A stretch of DNA of 64,000 nt from Paenibacillus sp. Soil787 (GTDB lineage: Bacteria; Bacillota; Bacilli; Paenibacillales; NBRC-103111). The translations under genes and the position numbers were made by a program. Location of the stretch: the NCBI RefSeq assembly GCF_001429545.1, contig NZ_LMSP01000010.1, forward strand, positions 151 to 64,150, in the 5' to 3' direction. The notes beneath the pieces were generated by a model. That model had not been told where the DNA came from. It saw nothing but the letters and a program-made list of their open reading frames with translations, and ran no database searches. This document shows positions 16,564-24,370 of this stretch, piece after piece (within the stretch, counting starts at the first letter, position 1; each line of letters opens with the position of its first letter).

Positions 16564-16932
16564 TTATTGGTTGATAAAACGCTCAAACATTCGTGATTGT
16601 AGAACTTCTGGGAGTGGGAGGAAGAAACCTGATTCAGCGGAGGACTTACACCAGTCAAACAAAGTCTCGTAATGACTTTGTTCGGTCATACCTCCAAACC
16701 AATGTTGTTTAGTTGGGGTTAGGATACAAACCACATTCGTTACATCACAAGGCCCCAAACAACCCGTAAATGAGAGCTGCAATTTTTTTGAAAGCTTACC
16801 ATTTTTCCAATTGGTTTTTAACCATTCAACGGGTACTTCCGCAGCTCCTAAGTTCGTTTGACCGCAACAACATCCATTAGCACAAATTAAAACTTGCCCT
16901 AAAACTTGAAATTTTGTATCCAGATTCTGCAA
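16564..16932 (-). CDS. [2Fe-2S] thioredoxin-like ferredoxin domain protein
   Basis: 122 aa from TTG 16932 with GAAGGGACGG upstream. Cysteines form the thioredoxin-like [2Fe-2S] pattern: ICANGCCCGQ near residues 17-24, and FTGCLGPCDVTNVVC near 57-71. Such (2Fe-2S) domains are found in CbiX-linked and other cobalamin-biosynthesis proteins. It is the third gene of the riboswitch operon, 18 bp after the membrane protein. Inference: redox or metal-handling partner in cobalt/B12 metabolism. Exact role unknown. Confidence 0.75.
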   Translation of the reverse strand: MQNLDTKFQVLGQVLICANGCCCGQTNLGAAEVPVEWLKTNWKNGKLSKKLQLSFTGCLGPCDVTNVVCILTPTKQHWFGGMTEQSHYETLFDWCKSSAESGFFLPLPEVLQSRMFERFINQ

Positions 16933-16949
16933 TTATTTTCCGTCCCTTC

Positions 16950-18074
16950 TTAAGCAAAGGATGGTTTTCTTTTTGTGCCATAGAACCCCAAAACAAAACC
17001 TAAAATCAAAACAATTAGCATTAATGTCCCAGCTCTTAATTGTGCCGATAAGTTTGGTTGTACTGGGGGAACGTCAAATGCAAATACGCCATCAAAAGGT
17101 GCTGTCAGAGTTGATTCTTGTGAATTTGGTGAAGAATGAAAGATAAGATGGTAAGTAGCTGTATCTGGAAAAGCATAGTCGAAATCTAACTTACCGTCTT
17201 GAATCTGCGTCCGATTTGAAAACATATTTATGTTATCGTCTTCATGATAAAGCGATAGGGAAGTATCCATTCCTTGTATGTACTGACCTGTCTTTGAATC
17301 TTGAAAAGTAACAGTGAAATGAGCAGGAACTCCTTTTTGAACAGGCTCCATTGGATTTAATTTTAATTCAGCTTTGACCCCATTTTTTTCAACTACCATA
17401 ATATGATTGTCAGAAGTTGCTTCGTGTGCCAATGCTGTTGAGGAAAGAGAACCACCAACGAATAAACTTGCAATTAAAAGTAAGGATGCAACTGACGTTG
17501 GATAACGATTTTTATATTGTGATTGTTTTTTAAATGGATTTTCCAGTCGTTTAGCAAAAATTCCGCTGACCATTGCTAACAAAAAGATTGCCATGAACAA
17601 AACGATTGTTCGTATGATTTGACCAAGAGGTACTTTGACTTTGATGGGTAAGTTAATTTCAATTGGTTTTTCTATTTCATTTGAAGTCGCTTTTATTATG
17701 GCTTCGTATGAACCAGCGTCCCATAGAATAGATTCCATCTCAATTTTTCCGTCATACAAGACCGAATCCATTTTATAAACAAGCCCAGTGCCTTCATTGT
17801 CATCACGTAGGTACCCAACATTGAGCCAAGGATTTGTTGCCTTAGTTTTAATAATTTCTAACTGAACACTAGCGTTCTTTAACGGTTCTTTTGTTGCGGG
17901 ATTGATCAGTTGGTAAGAGAACTTGGCTGGTTCATGAGCAACTGGATTTTGTGGTATTAAATAGTCCCCTTTATCTTCATAACTTTCGTAAATTGCTACT
18001 CCAAATATAAAAGTGCCTATAATCATTACAGGCAAAATGAGCAGCAAAAGAAAACGTAAAAGATTGAACTTCAT
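16950..18074 (-). CDS. Two-domain membrane protein of a B12-riboswitch operon
   Basis: 374 aa from ATG 18074, which has CTAGGAGGACA 8 bases upstream; the open frame starts 15 codons earlier but without such a site. Layout: TM1 (about 5-27), external beta domain (about 35-155), TM2 (about 165-188), basic loop, a third hydrophobic segment resembling a signal peptide that ends ALAHEA (about 205-226), second external domain (about 230-335), TM4 (about 345-366). Both external parts look like FixH/YtkA-type Ig-like domains. It follows a CbtB-like gene. Candidate cobalt-uptake component; family not recognised. Confidence 0.75.
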   Translation of the reverse strand: MKFNLLRFLLLLILPVMIIGTFIFGVAIYESYEDKGDYLIPQNPVAHEPAKFSYQLINPATKEPLKNASVQLEIIKTKATNPWLNVGYLRDDNEGTGLVYKMDSVLYDGKIEMESILWDAGSYEAIIKATSNEIEKPIEINLPIKVKVPLGQIIRTIVLFMAIFLLAMVSGIFAKRLENPFKKQSQYKNRYPTSVASLLLIASLFVGGSLSSTALAHEATSDNHIMVVEKNGVKAELKLNPMEPVQKGVPAHFTVTFQDSKTGQYIQGMDTSLSLYHEDDNINMFSNRTQIQDGKLDFDYAFPDTATYHLIFHSSPNSQESTLTAPFDGVFAFDVPPVQPNLSAQLRAGTLMLIVLILGFVLGFYGTKRKPSFA

Positions 18075-18141
18075 TATTGTCCTCCTAGAAATAACAATAT
18101 CTGTGAAAAATTTAGCCACACGGGGGAGAGGTGATTTTACG

Positions 18142-18339
18142 TTAGTGACAAGGAACTATGGTGACGCTATGGCGAGCTGGATGAACTGCATCATGTAACG
18201 ACATAATCGGTGTAAAGAATAATCCATACAAAGTCAAAGGTATCCAAGAAAGAAGCAAAATCCACTGCAAAACAAACATTATCTTGGCAGCATTTTGACC
18301 AATTGAAATAGAAGTAAGTCTTTGAATAGCTATACTCAT
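18142..18339 (-). CDS. CbtB-like small cobalt-transport membrane protein
   Basis: 65 aa with AGAGGAGGTG ahead of ATG 18339. One TM helix (about 20-45) is followed by a His-containing C-terminus MSLHDAVHPARHSVTIVPCH. CbtB proteins are about 60 aa with one TM helix and a C-terminal histidine motif, and are found under B12 riboswitches with CbtA. Here the next gene is not a recognisable CbtA. First gene after the riboswitch. Confidence 0.75.
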   Translation of the reverse strand: MSIAIQRLTSISIGQNAAKIMFVLQWILLLSWIPLTLYGLFFTPIMSLHDAVHPARHSVTIVPCH

Positions 18340-18407
18340 TTTTTCACCTCCTCTAAGTGATTTTTAAAAACATATCCCCCGTATGGCTAAATTATTCATA
18401 GAAAAAT

Positions 18408-18437
18408 GAAAACCCCAACCAAATAGGGTTGGGGTAA
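18408..18437 (-). terminator. Riboswitch expression-platform terminator
   Basis: On the minus strand ACCCCAACC-ctattt-GGTTGGGGT is followed by TTTCATTTTT. It lies between the cobalamin aptamer and the CbtB-like gene, so the riboswitch most likely works by transcription termination when B12 is bound. Confidence 0.8.
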
Positions 18438-18525
18438 GAAATTACGAGAAATTAAGCCTGTTGAAATTAACAGGGGTCTCTTCTTACACCGAACCTTATT
18501 CCACGAAGGCTATGTACGATGGTGT

Positions 18526-18702
18526 TCAAAACTAGGTAGGTCTCCTGACTTACAGATTAACGCTTTCGTTCGCCTTCCCCAAACGTATTATTTGAGTGGC
18601 ACTATGAAAGAAAACTCTGTTTTACAGTGGCGGGTCCGCTCGGGATTTTCACCCGATTCCCTGTTACCCCTTGTTCTCACAAAGGCACCTAGAATGTTTA
18701 TG
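18526..18702 (-). promoter_or_regulatory. Cobalamin (B12) riboswitch aptamer
   Basis: Read on the minus strand, the conserved elements occur in order: GGTGCC near the 5' side, GGGAATCGGGTGAAAATCC, GAGCGGACCCGCCACTGTAA, then the 3' part AAGTCAGGAGACCTACC (B12-box region near 18531-18553). These are the hallmark segments of the AdoCbl-type riboswitch. It controls the three-gene minus-strand operon 18339-16564. Confidence 0.93.
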
Positions 18703-18836
18703 ATATGTTGTACTAACTATGAGAATTAAAGCTTATTTATGCGATTAAGTCAATAGTCCAAACAATGCTTTATATTACATGGAACAAAATGTAAGTTCGA
18801 CTCGTCAATAATATATAAGTTTAAGGAGGTTTTAAA

Positions 18837-19655
18837 ATGCTCAAAAAGTTAATGATATTTGCCTTTGCAATGAGCCTTATGTCAGGCTGTCAAAATATAA
18901 AAGCTATTGACGAACCCCCAGGAACAGTAATAAAAAGTAATGCTGATGTGGTTGATATCCACGGAAATGTTTCCAACCTCTACAAATTGGATGACTTTGT
19001 GAAGAAGGTGAAAGCGATGGAAAAAGGCTCTATTCGTATTTCTCATTACACGATTGAAGGCGACCCCATTTATCATAATATCAAGTACCAAGGCGGGAAA
19101 TTCGAGGTTCAATACGATACTACACAAGATAAATTTGGGGCGGGCAAAGTAACTACATATTCCTGTGAAAACTTTGATAAAAGTGAAACCAATACAGAAA
19201 TGAAATATACCTTAAATGGTTGTTCGGGTGAAGCAAAAAGCATTGATGTATTATACATTTCTTATGACGTATCCAAACAAGATTTATTTCAATTTCAATT
19301 AAAATATGGTGTTAATCATGCTAATGAAATTAATACCATAGATATGAAATTGGTGAAAGACCTGAAAAATGGTCAAATGCTAAATATAAGTGATTTTCAA
19401 CTTAATAAAGAAGAAGAACAACAAGTATATAAAAAAATGGTGTTATCCAACTTTTTAAGTGAAAAGAAATTTGCAACATGTTCAGAGAAGCCAAGTTACT
19501 ACTTAAAAGTCAAAATTAATGGTGCGGTTCGTGAATACAACTGGTCTGATTGTTCGGAAAATGAAGGTAATAAAATAATGACTGATTTAGCGAAAACAAT
19601 TATTGAGATTGTCAATACGAATCAATTTTATGGAACGCAAAGTGCAAAATGCTGA
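18837..19655 (+). CDS. DUF4362 lipoprotein with extra C-terminal domain
   Basis: 272 aa. AAGGAGG precedes ATG 18837. A lipoprotein signal peptide ends LMSGC (Cys18). Residues about 35-140 match DUF4362 (ADVVDIHGNVSNL, RISHYTIEGDPIYHNI, DKFGAGKVTTYSCENF, LNGCSG). Residues about 145-260 form a second alpha/beta part of unassigned family. It is extracytoplasmic and lipid-anchored. Function unknown. Divergent from the B12 riboswitch. Confidence 0.82.
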   Translation: MLKKLMIFAFAMSLMSGCQNIKAIDEPPGTVIKSNADVVDIHGNVSNLYKLDDFVKKVKAMEKGSIRISHYTIEGDPIYHNIKYQGGKFEVQYDTTQDKFGAGKVTTYSCENFDKSETNTEMKYTLNGCSGEAKSIDVLYISYDVSKQDLFQFQLKYGVNHANEINTIDMKLVKDLKNGQMLNISDFQLNKEEEQQVYKKMVLSNFLSEKKFATCSEKPSYYLKVKINGAVREYNWSDCSENEGNKIMTDLAKTIIEIVNTNQFYGTQSAKC

Positions 19656-19683
19656 CCAAAGAACAAGCGTTAGAGTTGGCTAA

Positions 19684-19714
19684 ATAAATCCCCCACCTAT
19701 TGGTGAGGGATTTT
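19684..19714. terminator. Bidirectional terminator
   Basis: AATCCCCCACCTA-TTGGTGAGGGATTTT stem between the convergent DUF4362 and Csp-like genes. T-rich on the plus strand. Confidence 0.75.
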
Positions 19715-19732
19715 CTTTTGAAAGGAGTTTTA

Positions 19733-20071
19733 TCATGCTGCCATTGCAAAGGAGCGGCATTCTCTTGCACAGGCCAAGCACATTTGACCGCACATCTGTG
19801 ATTCGTGATCATGGTGCCTCAAGCATTCATGGCCACATACCTCACAAACATAAGCACAAAATTCACACATTGCTTTCATAACTGGGCTATGACTAGATAT
19901 TGACCTTGCACACAAATGACAGATTGAAGCACAGTCAGTTAAAAGTCTAATTTGATGTCTTCGTAAATGAGCATCTGGTTTTTGAAGTAAGGAATGAACA
20001 GTATGTTCACACATAGAAGCACAGTCATGAAGCATCTTTAACATTCCAGGCATCATTGATTGAATTGGCAT
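19733..20071 (-). CDS. Four-helix-bundle copper-storage-like protein (DUF326/Csp)
   Basis: 112 aa with AGAGGAG ahead of ATG 20071. Cysteines recur with helical spacing: LHDCASMCEHTV, LTDCASICHLCARS, MCEFCAYVCEVCGHEC, MCGQMCLACAREC. This is the DUF326/Csp pattern, in which cysteines line a four-helix bundle and bind many Cu(I) ions in the cytosol. Lying between two arsenic modules, it belongs to a metal/metalloid-handling neighbourhood. Confidence 0.88.
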   Translation of the reverse strand: MPIQSMMPGMLKMLHDCASMCEHTVHSLLQKPDAHLRRHQIRLLTDCASICHLCARSISSHSPVMKAMCEFCAYVCEVCGHECLRHHDHESQMCGQMCLACARECRSFAMAA

Positions 20072-20231
20072 CTAAAGCACTCCTCTAAGAATTAATATCT
20101 TAATAACGTATTCAATGTGCTAATGTCCCGATACAATCGTTTAAGCCTTTTGGGGGATAATTTGTATGTTTTTACACTTAAATTGATTATGTGATTGCAA
20201 TCTAATTTGCATTGGTATATATTGTTATTAA

Positions 20232-20247
20232 ATCAAAAATAATTGAT
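20232..20247. promoter_or_regulatory. ArsR operator upstream of arsR2
   Basis: ATCAAAAATAATTGAT fits the ArsR/SmtB operator core ATCAA-N6-TTGAT. It lies 21 bp before the start of the regulator at 20268, so autoregulation is expected. Confidence 0.65.
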
Positions 20248-20267
20248 TAATGAATCGGGTGATAATA

Positions 20268-20609
20268 ATGAAAACTATAATCCCAATACATGAAGTAAAG
20301 ACAAATTCTGCACCGAACGACTCGTTTTTTGAAACGTATGAGGCAAAGTTCAAAGCTTTGGCGGATCGCAAGAGACTGCAGATCATGTATGAGTTAACAC
20401 AGCGGGGAAAAACGTGCGTTTGCGACCTATGCGAAATTATAGATATGGCTCAATCCAAGTTGTCTTATCACTTGAAGATCCTGTTAGATGCCAATCTAAT
20501 TACGAAAGAAATCATAGGCACATGGAGCTATTACGAGATCAATAATGCTGCAGTGAATGGATTGCTTTCAGAAGAGCTTTGCTGCATTTTTAGATCGAGT
20601 CGATCCTAA
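20268..20609 (+). CDS. arsR: ArsR-family repressor (second ars module)
   Basis: 113 aa from ATG 20268, preceded by GGGTGATAATA; an in-frame ATG at 20250 has no site. HTH with the thiolate motif KTCVCDLCEIIDMAQSKLSYHLKILLDANLI; CVCDLC gives the As(III) ligands, and a C-terminal CC (SEELCCIF) may add to them. It precedes the flavoprotein, with operator-like palindromes on both sides. Confidence 0.9.
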   Translation: MKTIIPIHEVKTNSAPNDSFFETYEAKFKALADRKRLQIMYELTQRGKTCVCDLCEIIDMAQSKLSYHLKILLDANLITKEIIGTWSYYEINNAAVNGLLSEELCCIFRSSRS

Positions 20610-20621
20610 GTTTTTTTTAGA

Positions 20622-20665
20622 ATATACATCAATTTTTTTTGATGTATATATCAATATAATTTGAT
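20622..20665. promoter_or_regulatory. Tandem ArsR operator palindromes
   Basis: ATATACATCAA-(T6)-TTGATGTATAT at 20622-20649 is a perfect 11-bp inverted repeat, overlapping a second site ATCAATATAATTTGAT at 20650-20665. Both contain ATCAA-N6-TTGAT. They sit between arsR and the flavoprotein gene. Confidence 0.65.
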
Positions 20666-20794
20666 GAAGGAACAAAAATCAAAGTGATTGCTGTGCATGT
20701 GCTTGCTCTTAAAAGTGAGTAAGTTTGCGTCTTTCGAAAATAGCTAACGTCTTAAATGGATGATAAAGAAAACGATTATATGGAGGTATCATCA

Positions 20795-22183
20795 ATGAGT
20801 GGAAATACAGTTCAATCTAAAGCGAAATTACCTGTAGCGATCATAGGTGCTGGGCCTGTTGGCCTTGCTGCAGCGGCACATTTAGTGACACGAGGAGAAT
20901 CTTTTGTATTGTTTGATGCAGGGAATTCGGTTGGGGCCAGTGTCCTTCAATGGGCTCATGTACGTCTCTTTTCTCAATGGGAATACAATATAGATAAAGC
21001 AGCGCGGCAGCTGCTTGCTTCACATGGTTGGATAGCTCCGAATCATTCGGAAATCCCTACTGGATTAGAGATGGTTGAGAACTACTTTAAGCCTTTCGCC
21101 GAGTTACCTGAAATCAAACCGTTCATAAACTTGAACACGAAAGTGACCGCTGTGAGCCGCAAAGGCTTGAACAAGGTAAAAACACATGGACGCGATGACC
21201 TTCCATTTGTCTTGCATGCCCAGAAAAATGGCGAACGCTACTTGATTGAGGCCAAAGCTGTCATCGATGCTTCGGGTACCTGGACCAGTCCGAATCCAAT
21301 CCTTTCTGAAGGGGTCTGGACGTCTGAGGAGCTGTCTTTAAGCAAACAAGTATTTTATGGTATACCTGATGTTCTAGGTTCGCATAAAGAGCGCTATAGT
21401 GGAAAGAAAGTTCTTGTTGTTGGTAGCGGTCATTCGGCGATCAATACACTTTTGGAACTTGGAGAGCTTAAGGGGCAAGTACAGGAGACTGAAATTGTCT
21501 GGGTACTAAGAAAATCTAGGCTAGAGGATGTTTACGGGGGACGGGAGCAAGATCAGCTTGCTGCGAGAGGAGAACTCGGAACTCGTATTCAGAAGCTAGT
21601 TGAATCAGGTAATGTTAAAGTGATGACGCCATTTCATATTCAAGAATTAAAAAAGGATGGGGAAAAAATTCAGGTTGTTGGTTCTTTAAACAGCGAATTG
21701 ACTCAAATTGATGCGATTGATGAGATCGTTTCGAATACAAGTTCCCGTCCTGATTTTTCCTTCTTAAGAGAAGTTAGGGTGATTGCAGATCCAGCTCTGG
21801 AAAGTACGCCCCAGTTAGCGCCTCTAATCGATCCAAATGTTCATAGTTGCGGAACTGTGAGACCACACGGGGAGTATGAACTAAGACAACCAGAGAAGAA
21901 CTTTTATATTGTTGGATCGAAGAGCTACGGTAGAGCACCGACCTTCTTGATGGCGACAGGGTATGAACAAGTGAGATCTATTGTTGCAGCTTTAGTTGGC
22001 GATCGTGAAGCAGCTGAGAGGGTTGAACTTGAACTGCCTGAAACTGGGGTATGTAGTATCAAAAGTAGCTCATGCTGTGAACCTGAAAAAAGTAACCCAG
22101 TAGATGTGAAATCTGATGAAGAAAGTTCTTGTTGTTCACCAATTACCAAACCGGTGGCATCGAAATCTTCATGCTGCAGCTAG
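20795..22183 (+). CDS. ArsO-like flavin-dependent oxidoreductase with Cys-rich tail
   Basis: 462 aa from ATG 20795 (TGGAGG 9 bases upstream). FAD-binding GAGPVGLAAAAHL at about 20, and a second NAD(P)-binding GSGHSAINTLLELG near 215. The C-terminal ~40 residues are a flexible thiol tail with SSSCCEP, ESSCCSP and KSSCCS. This architecture matches flavoproteins of ars operons (ArsO-like monooxygenase or NAD(P)-binding proteins). It is controlled by the ArsR at 20268. Substrate not established; tail probably captures As(III). Confidence 0.85.
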   Translation: MSGNTVQSKAKLPVAIIGAGPVGLAAAAHLVTRGESFVLFDAGNSVGASVLQWAHVRLFSQWEYNIDKAARQLLASHGWIAPNHSEIPTGLEMVENYFKPFAELPEIKPFINLNTKVTAVSRKGLNKVKTHGRDDLPFVLHAQKNGERYLIEAKAVIDASGTWTSPNPILSEGVWTSEELSLSKQVFYGIPDVLGSHKERYSGKKVLVVGSGHSAINTLLELGELKGQVQETEIVWVLRKSRLEDVYGGREQDQLAARGELGTRIQKLVESGNVKVMTPFHIQELKKDGEKIQVVGSLNSELTQIDAIDEIVSNTSSRPDFSFLREVRVIADPALESTPQLAPLIDPNVHSCGTVRPHGEYELRQPEKNFYIVGSKSYGRAPTFLMATGYEQVRSIVAALVGDREAAERVELELPETGVCSIKSSSCCEPEKSNPVDVKSDEESSCCSPITKPVASKSSCCS

Positions 22184-22190
22184 ATCATAT

Positions 22191-22226
22191 CGGCGTTGTC
22201 TTAAAGGCAATGCCGTTTTTTATTTT
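22191..22226 (+). terminator. Rho-independent terminator
   Basis: CGGCGTTGTC-ttaaa-GGCAATGCCG with G-U pairs, then TTTTTTATTTT. It follows the flavoprotein directly. Confidence 0.75.
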
Positions 22227-22240
22227 GAAAGGAGAAGTTC

Positions 22241-22350
22241 TGATCAGAGAGCAAATTAAAGAAAATGCACATCTCAAACCTATTATTATTTTGGCACTCA
22301 TCACGGCGGTCTCACTATTTGGTGATTCGATGCTCTACGTTCCTATTTTC
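22241..22350 (+). pseudogene. Truncated MFS transporter of ars operon (N-terminal remnant)
   Basis: The frame reads REQIKENAHLKPIIILALITAVSLFGDSMLY, which I recognise as the first ~32 residues of MFS transporters that follow flavoproteins in Bacillales ars operons. After VPIF the match ends and only about 30 unrelated codons follow. An AAAGGAG site is kept, but the expected ATG reads ATC. The remaining ~360 residues are missing: a remnant left by deletion. Confidence 0.65.
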
Positions 22351-22495
22351 CGACATTGTAACAGCATTTGTAGATATTTTCTTTTCGCAAGAAAGATGAC
22401 TTTGGGGATCAAATTGGAACTTTCTTGTCGTTAGACTACTATGATGATGAAGGAGTAGTGAAGTGAGAATCAGATATAATATATATAGTAGTATC

Positions 22496-22555
22496 TTGAC
22501 AGCTTTTCAGCTTCACTCTATAATTCAAACAAACGTTTAATTTAAACGATTGTTT
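22496..22555 (+). promoter_or_regulatory. Consensus promoter with TetR-type operator
   Basis: TTGACA (22496-22501), 17-bp spacer and TATAAT (22519-22524): a perfect sigma-A promoter. Immediately downstream lies the palindrome AAACAAACGTTTA-ATT-TAAACGATTGTTT (22527-22555; one mismatch between arms), a likely operator for the TetR encoded at 23767. Confidence 0.85.
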
Positions 22556-22575
22556 AATGTCGAGGAGTGGTTAAA

Positions 22576-23739
22576 ATGAAACACGCACTAGGTGCATTTC
22601 TAAAACAAGCAACGACGAAGGTCGGGATTATCACAGCAATAACGTTTCAGTTGTTATTTAGTTTGATTTGGATGACGGGTTATAAGGGAGTATCCGATAA
22701 CACGAGCCAATTAAAGATCGCGATCGTCAATGAAGATCAAGGTTTGGGGAGCAAAATTGTTCAGAACCTGCAAGATAACCTTCCGTTTCAAACAGAGCTA
22801 GTGGCTTCTAATGAGCAAGCACAGAATCTGTTAAATGATCGTCAGGTCCAGATGGTTATGCACATCTCGGCGGATTTCTCAAAACAGCTTCAAACACCAG
22901 GACAGACTGTTCCCATTTCGTATACGATTAATGAGTCTAATCCTTCTATGACGAAGTCCGTGATGCAAGCTGTAGCCGGGAACGTCACGGCGTCTGTGAA
23001 CAAAGAGGCTGTAGCAGCCGGGGCATCAGCTGTTTTAACTCAGATGAATCCTAAATTACCAGCCGAGCAAGCAGGGCAAATCGCACAAGGACTCGCAACT
23101 AAGGTGACCTCTGACATTCAAAGCACCAATAAAGTAAAGGATATGCCGAATCAAATGCTTCCTATGATGCTGGTGCTTGCTTCTATTGTGGGTACAATGA
23201 TCATGGGAATGAACTTTAATGTATCTACGAATATTCTCGGTGCATCTGTTAATAAAATGGGCAAAATGACTGCACGTATCGTTGTAACTGTCGTAGCTGT
23301 CGTTGTTGTTGGGCTGATCAGTGCGACGATGGTCGTTTCCTTGGGCGGGCATGTAGAGAAAGGCTTTGCATCTCTTTGGGCTTTCGAAACCCTATTCTTA
23401 CTCACCTTTGCGCTCGTCGCTCAAATGTTTTTGACATTGTTCGGGAACGCAGGTATGCTATTTAACATCGCGATGTTGTCCTTACAATTAGTGTCTTCTG
23501 GCGCTATTGTGCCAAGGGAGCTTTTGTCGCATTTTTATCATACAATCAGTAATGCTTTCCCAGCTACCTATGCAGTGAATGGGTTAATGAATATCTTGTT
23601 TGGTGGGCCAGGTGTAGCAGAGGAAGTCGGTTTCTTGTTTCTTATTGCTGCAGTTGCACTAGTCATCGATATCTTGGTTGTGTCTGTGAAAAGGGCAAAG
23701 GCTGTGCCTGCCATGGAACAACGTCCACAAACCGCTTAG
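22576..23739 (+). CDS. YhgE/Pip-type ABC-2-like membrane protein
   Basis: 387 aa from ATG 22576 (CGAGGAG site). TM1 (about 12-32) is followed by a large extracytoplasmic region (about 33-190, LKIAIVNEDQGLGSKIVQNL) and five TM helices in the C-terminal half, as in the YhgE/Pip N-terminal plus ABC-2 membrane domains, shorter than full-length YhgE. No ATPase gene adjoins it. Preceded by a strong promoter with palindromic operator and followed by the TetR gene. Inference: repressible exporter-like protein. Confidence 0.82.
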   Translation: MKHALGAFLKQATTKVGIITAITFQLLFSLIWMTGYKGVSDNTSQLKIAIVNEDQGLGSKIVQNLQDNLPFQTELVASNEQAQNLLNDRQVQMVMHISADFSKQLQTPGQTVPISYTINESNPSMTKSVMQAVAGNVTASVNKEAVAAGASAVLTQMNPKLPAEQAGQIAQGLATKVTSDIQSTNKVKDMPNQMLPMMLVLASIVGTMIMGMNFNVSTNILGASVNKMGKMTARIVVTVVAVVVVGLISATMVVSLGGHVEKGFASLWAFETLFLLTFALVAQMFLTLFGNAGMLFNIAMLSLQLVSSGAIVPRELLSHFYHTISNAFPATYAVNGLMNILFGGPGVAEEVGFLFLIAAVALVIDILVVSVKRAKAVPAMEQRPQTA

Positions 23740-23766
23740 CTTAATTACGAGGAGGGCGTTGATAGA

Positions 23767-24363
23767 ATGGCTGAACCCGAATTAGATATGAAAATGAAAA
23801 TTCTTTTGGCAGCAAAGAAGCTGTTTGCAAAGAATGGTTATGATGCGACAAGTGTTCGTCAAATTTGTGAGGAGGCTGGGGCCAATGTGGCTCTGGTTTC
23901 TTATTATTTTGGCGGCAAAGAGAGCGTTTTTTACGAGATATTTAAACAGTTTTTCCCCACGAACAGGATAGATGATTATATTGCCATTGAGGATCCCATT
24001 GTAGGTATCCGGACAATTATTCAGAGTATCGTAGAGCTTAGAAATGCTGATCCTCAAATGATTAGCCTTATTCAAATGGAGATTATTACAATTACCCCAC
24101 GTTTGGAAAAAATGAGAGAGCTCTTGTATCCATTATGGAAAAAGGTAAGGGAATTTCTAGAGCAAGGCAGACAGGATGGGATTTTTCATTTTGAATCTCT
24201 GGATAGCACGCTTATGTTTGTTCTGGGATCGATATTTTTTTATAAGCAGAGGGAGTTTTTTGAGCTTTTGTTTACGGAGGAACGGCCTGATACCCCGACT
24301 TTAATTGAGCAAACGACAACTTATGTGCTAAATGCATTAAGATACCAATGCAAAGGGGATTGA
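23767..24363 (+). CDS. TetR/AcrR-family repressor
   Basis: 198 aa with GGAGGGCG ahead of ATG 23767. The N-terminal HTH reads ILLAAKKLFAKNGYDATSVRQICEEAGANVALVSYYFGGKESVF; the C-terminal ligand domain is of the TetR_C CecR-like type. It follows the YhgE-type gene by 27 bp and probably represses both through the palindrome at 22527-22555. Confidence 0.92.
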   Translation: MAEPELDMKMKILLAAKKLFAKNGYDATSVRQICEEAGANVALVSYYFGGKESVFYEIFKQFFPTNRIDDYIAIEDPIVGIRTIIQSIVELRNADPQMISLIQMEIITITPRLEKMRELLYPLWKKVREFLEQGRQDGIFHFESLDSTLMFVLGSIFFYKQREFFELLFTEERPDTPTLIEQTTTYVLNALRYQCKGD

Positions 24364-24370
24364 TGGAAAT

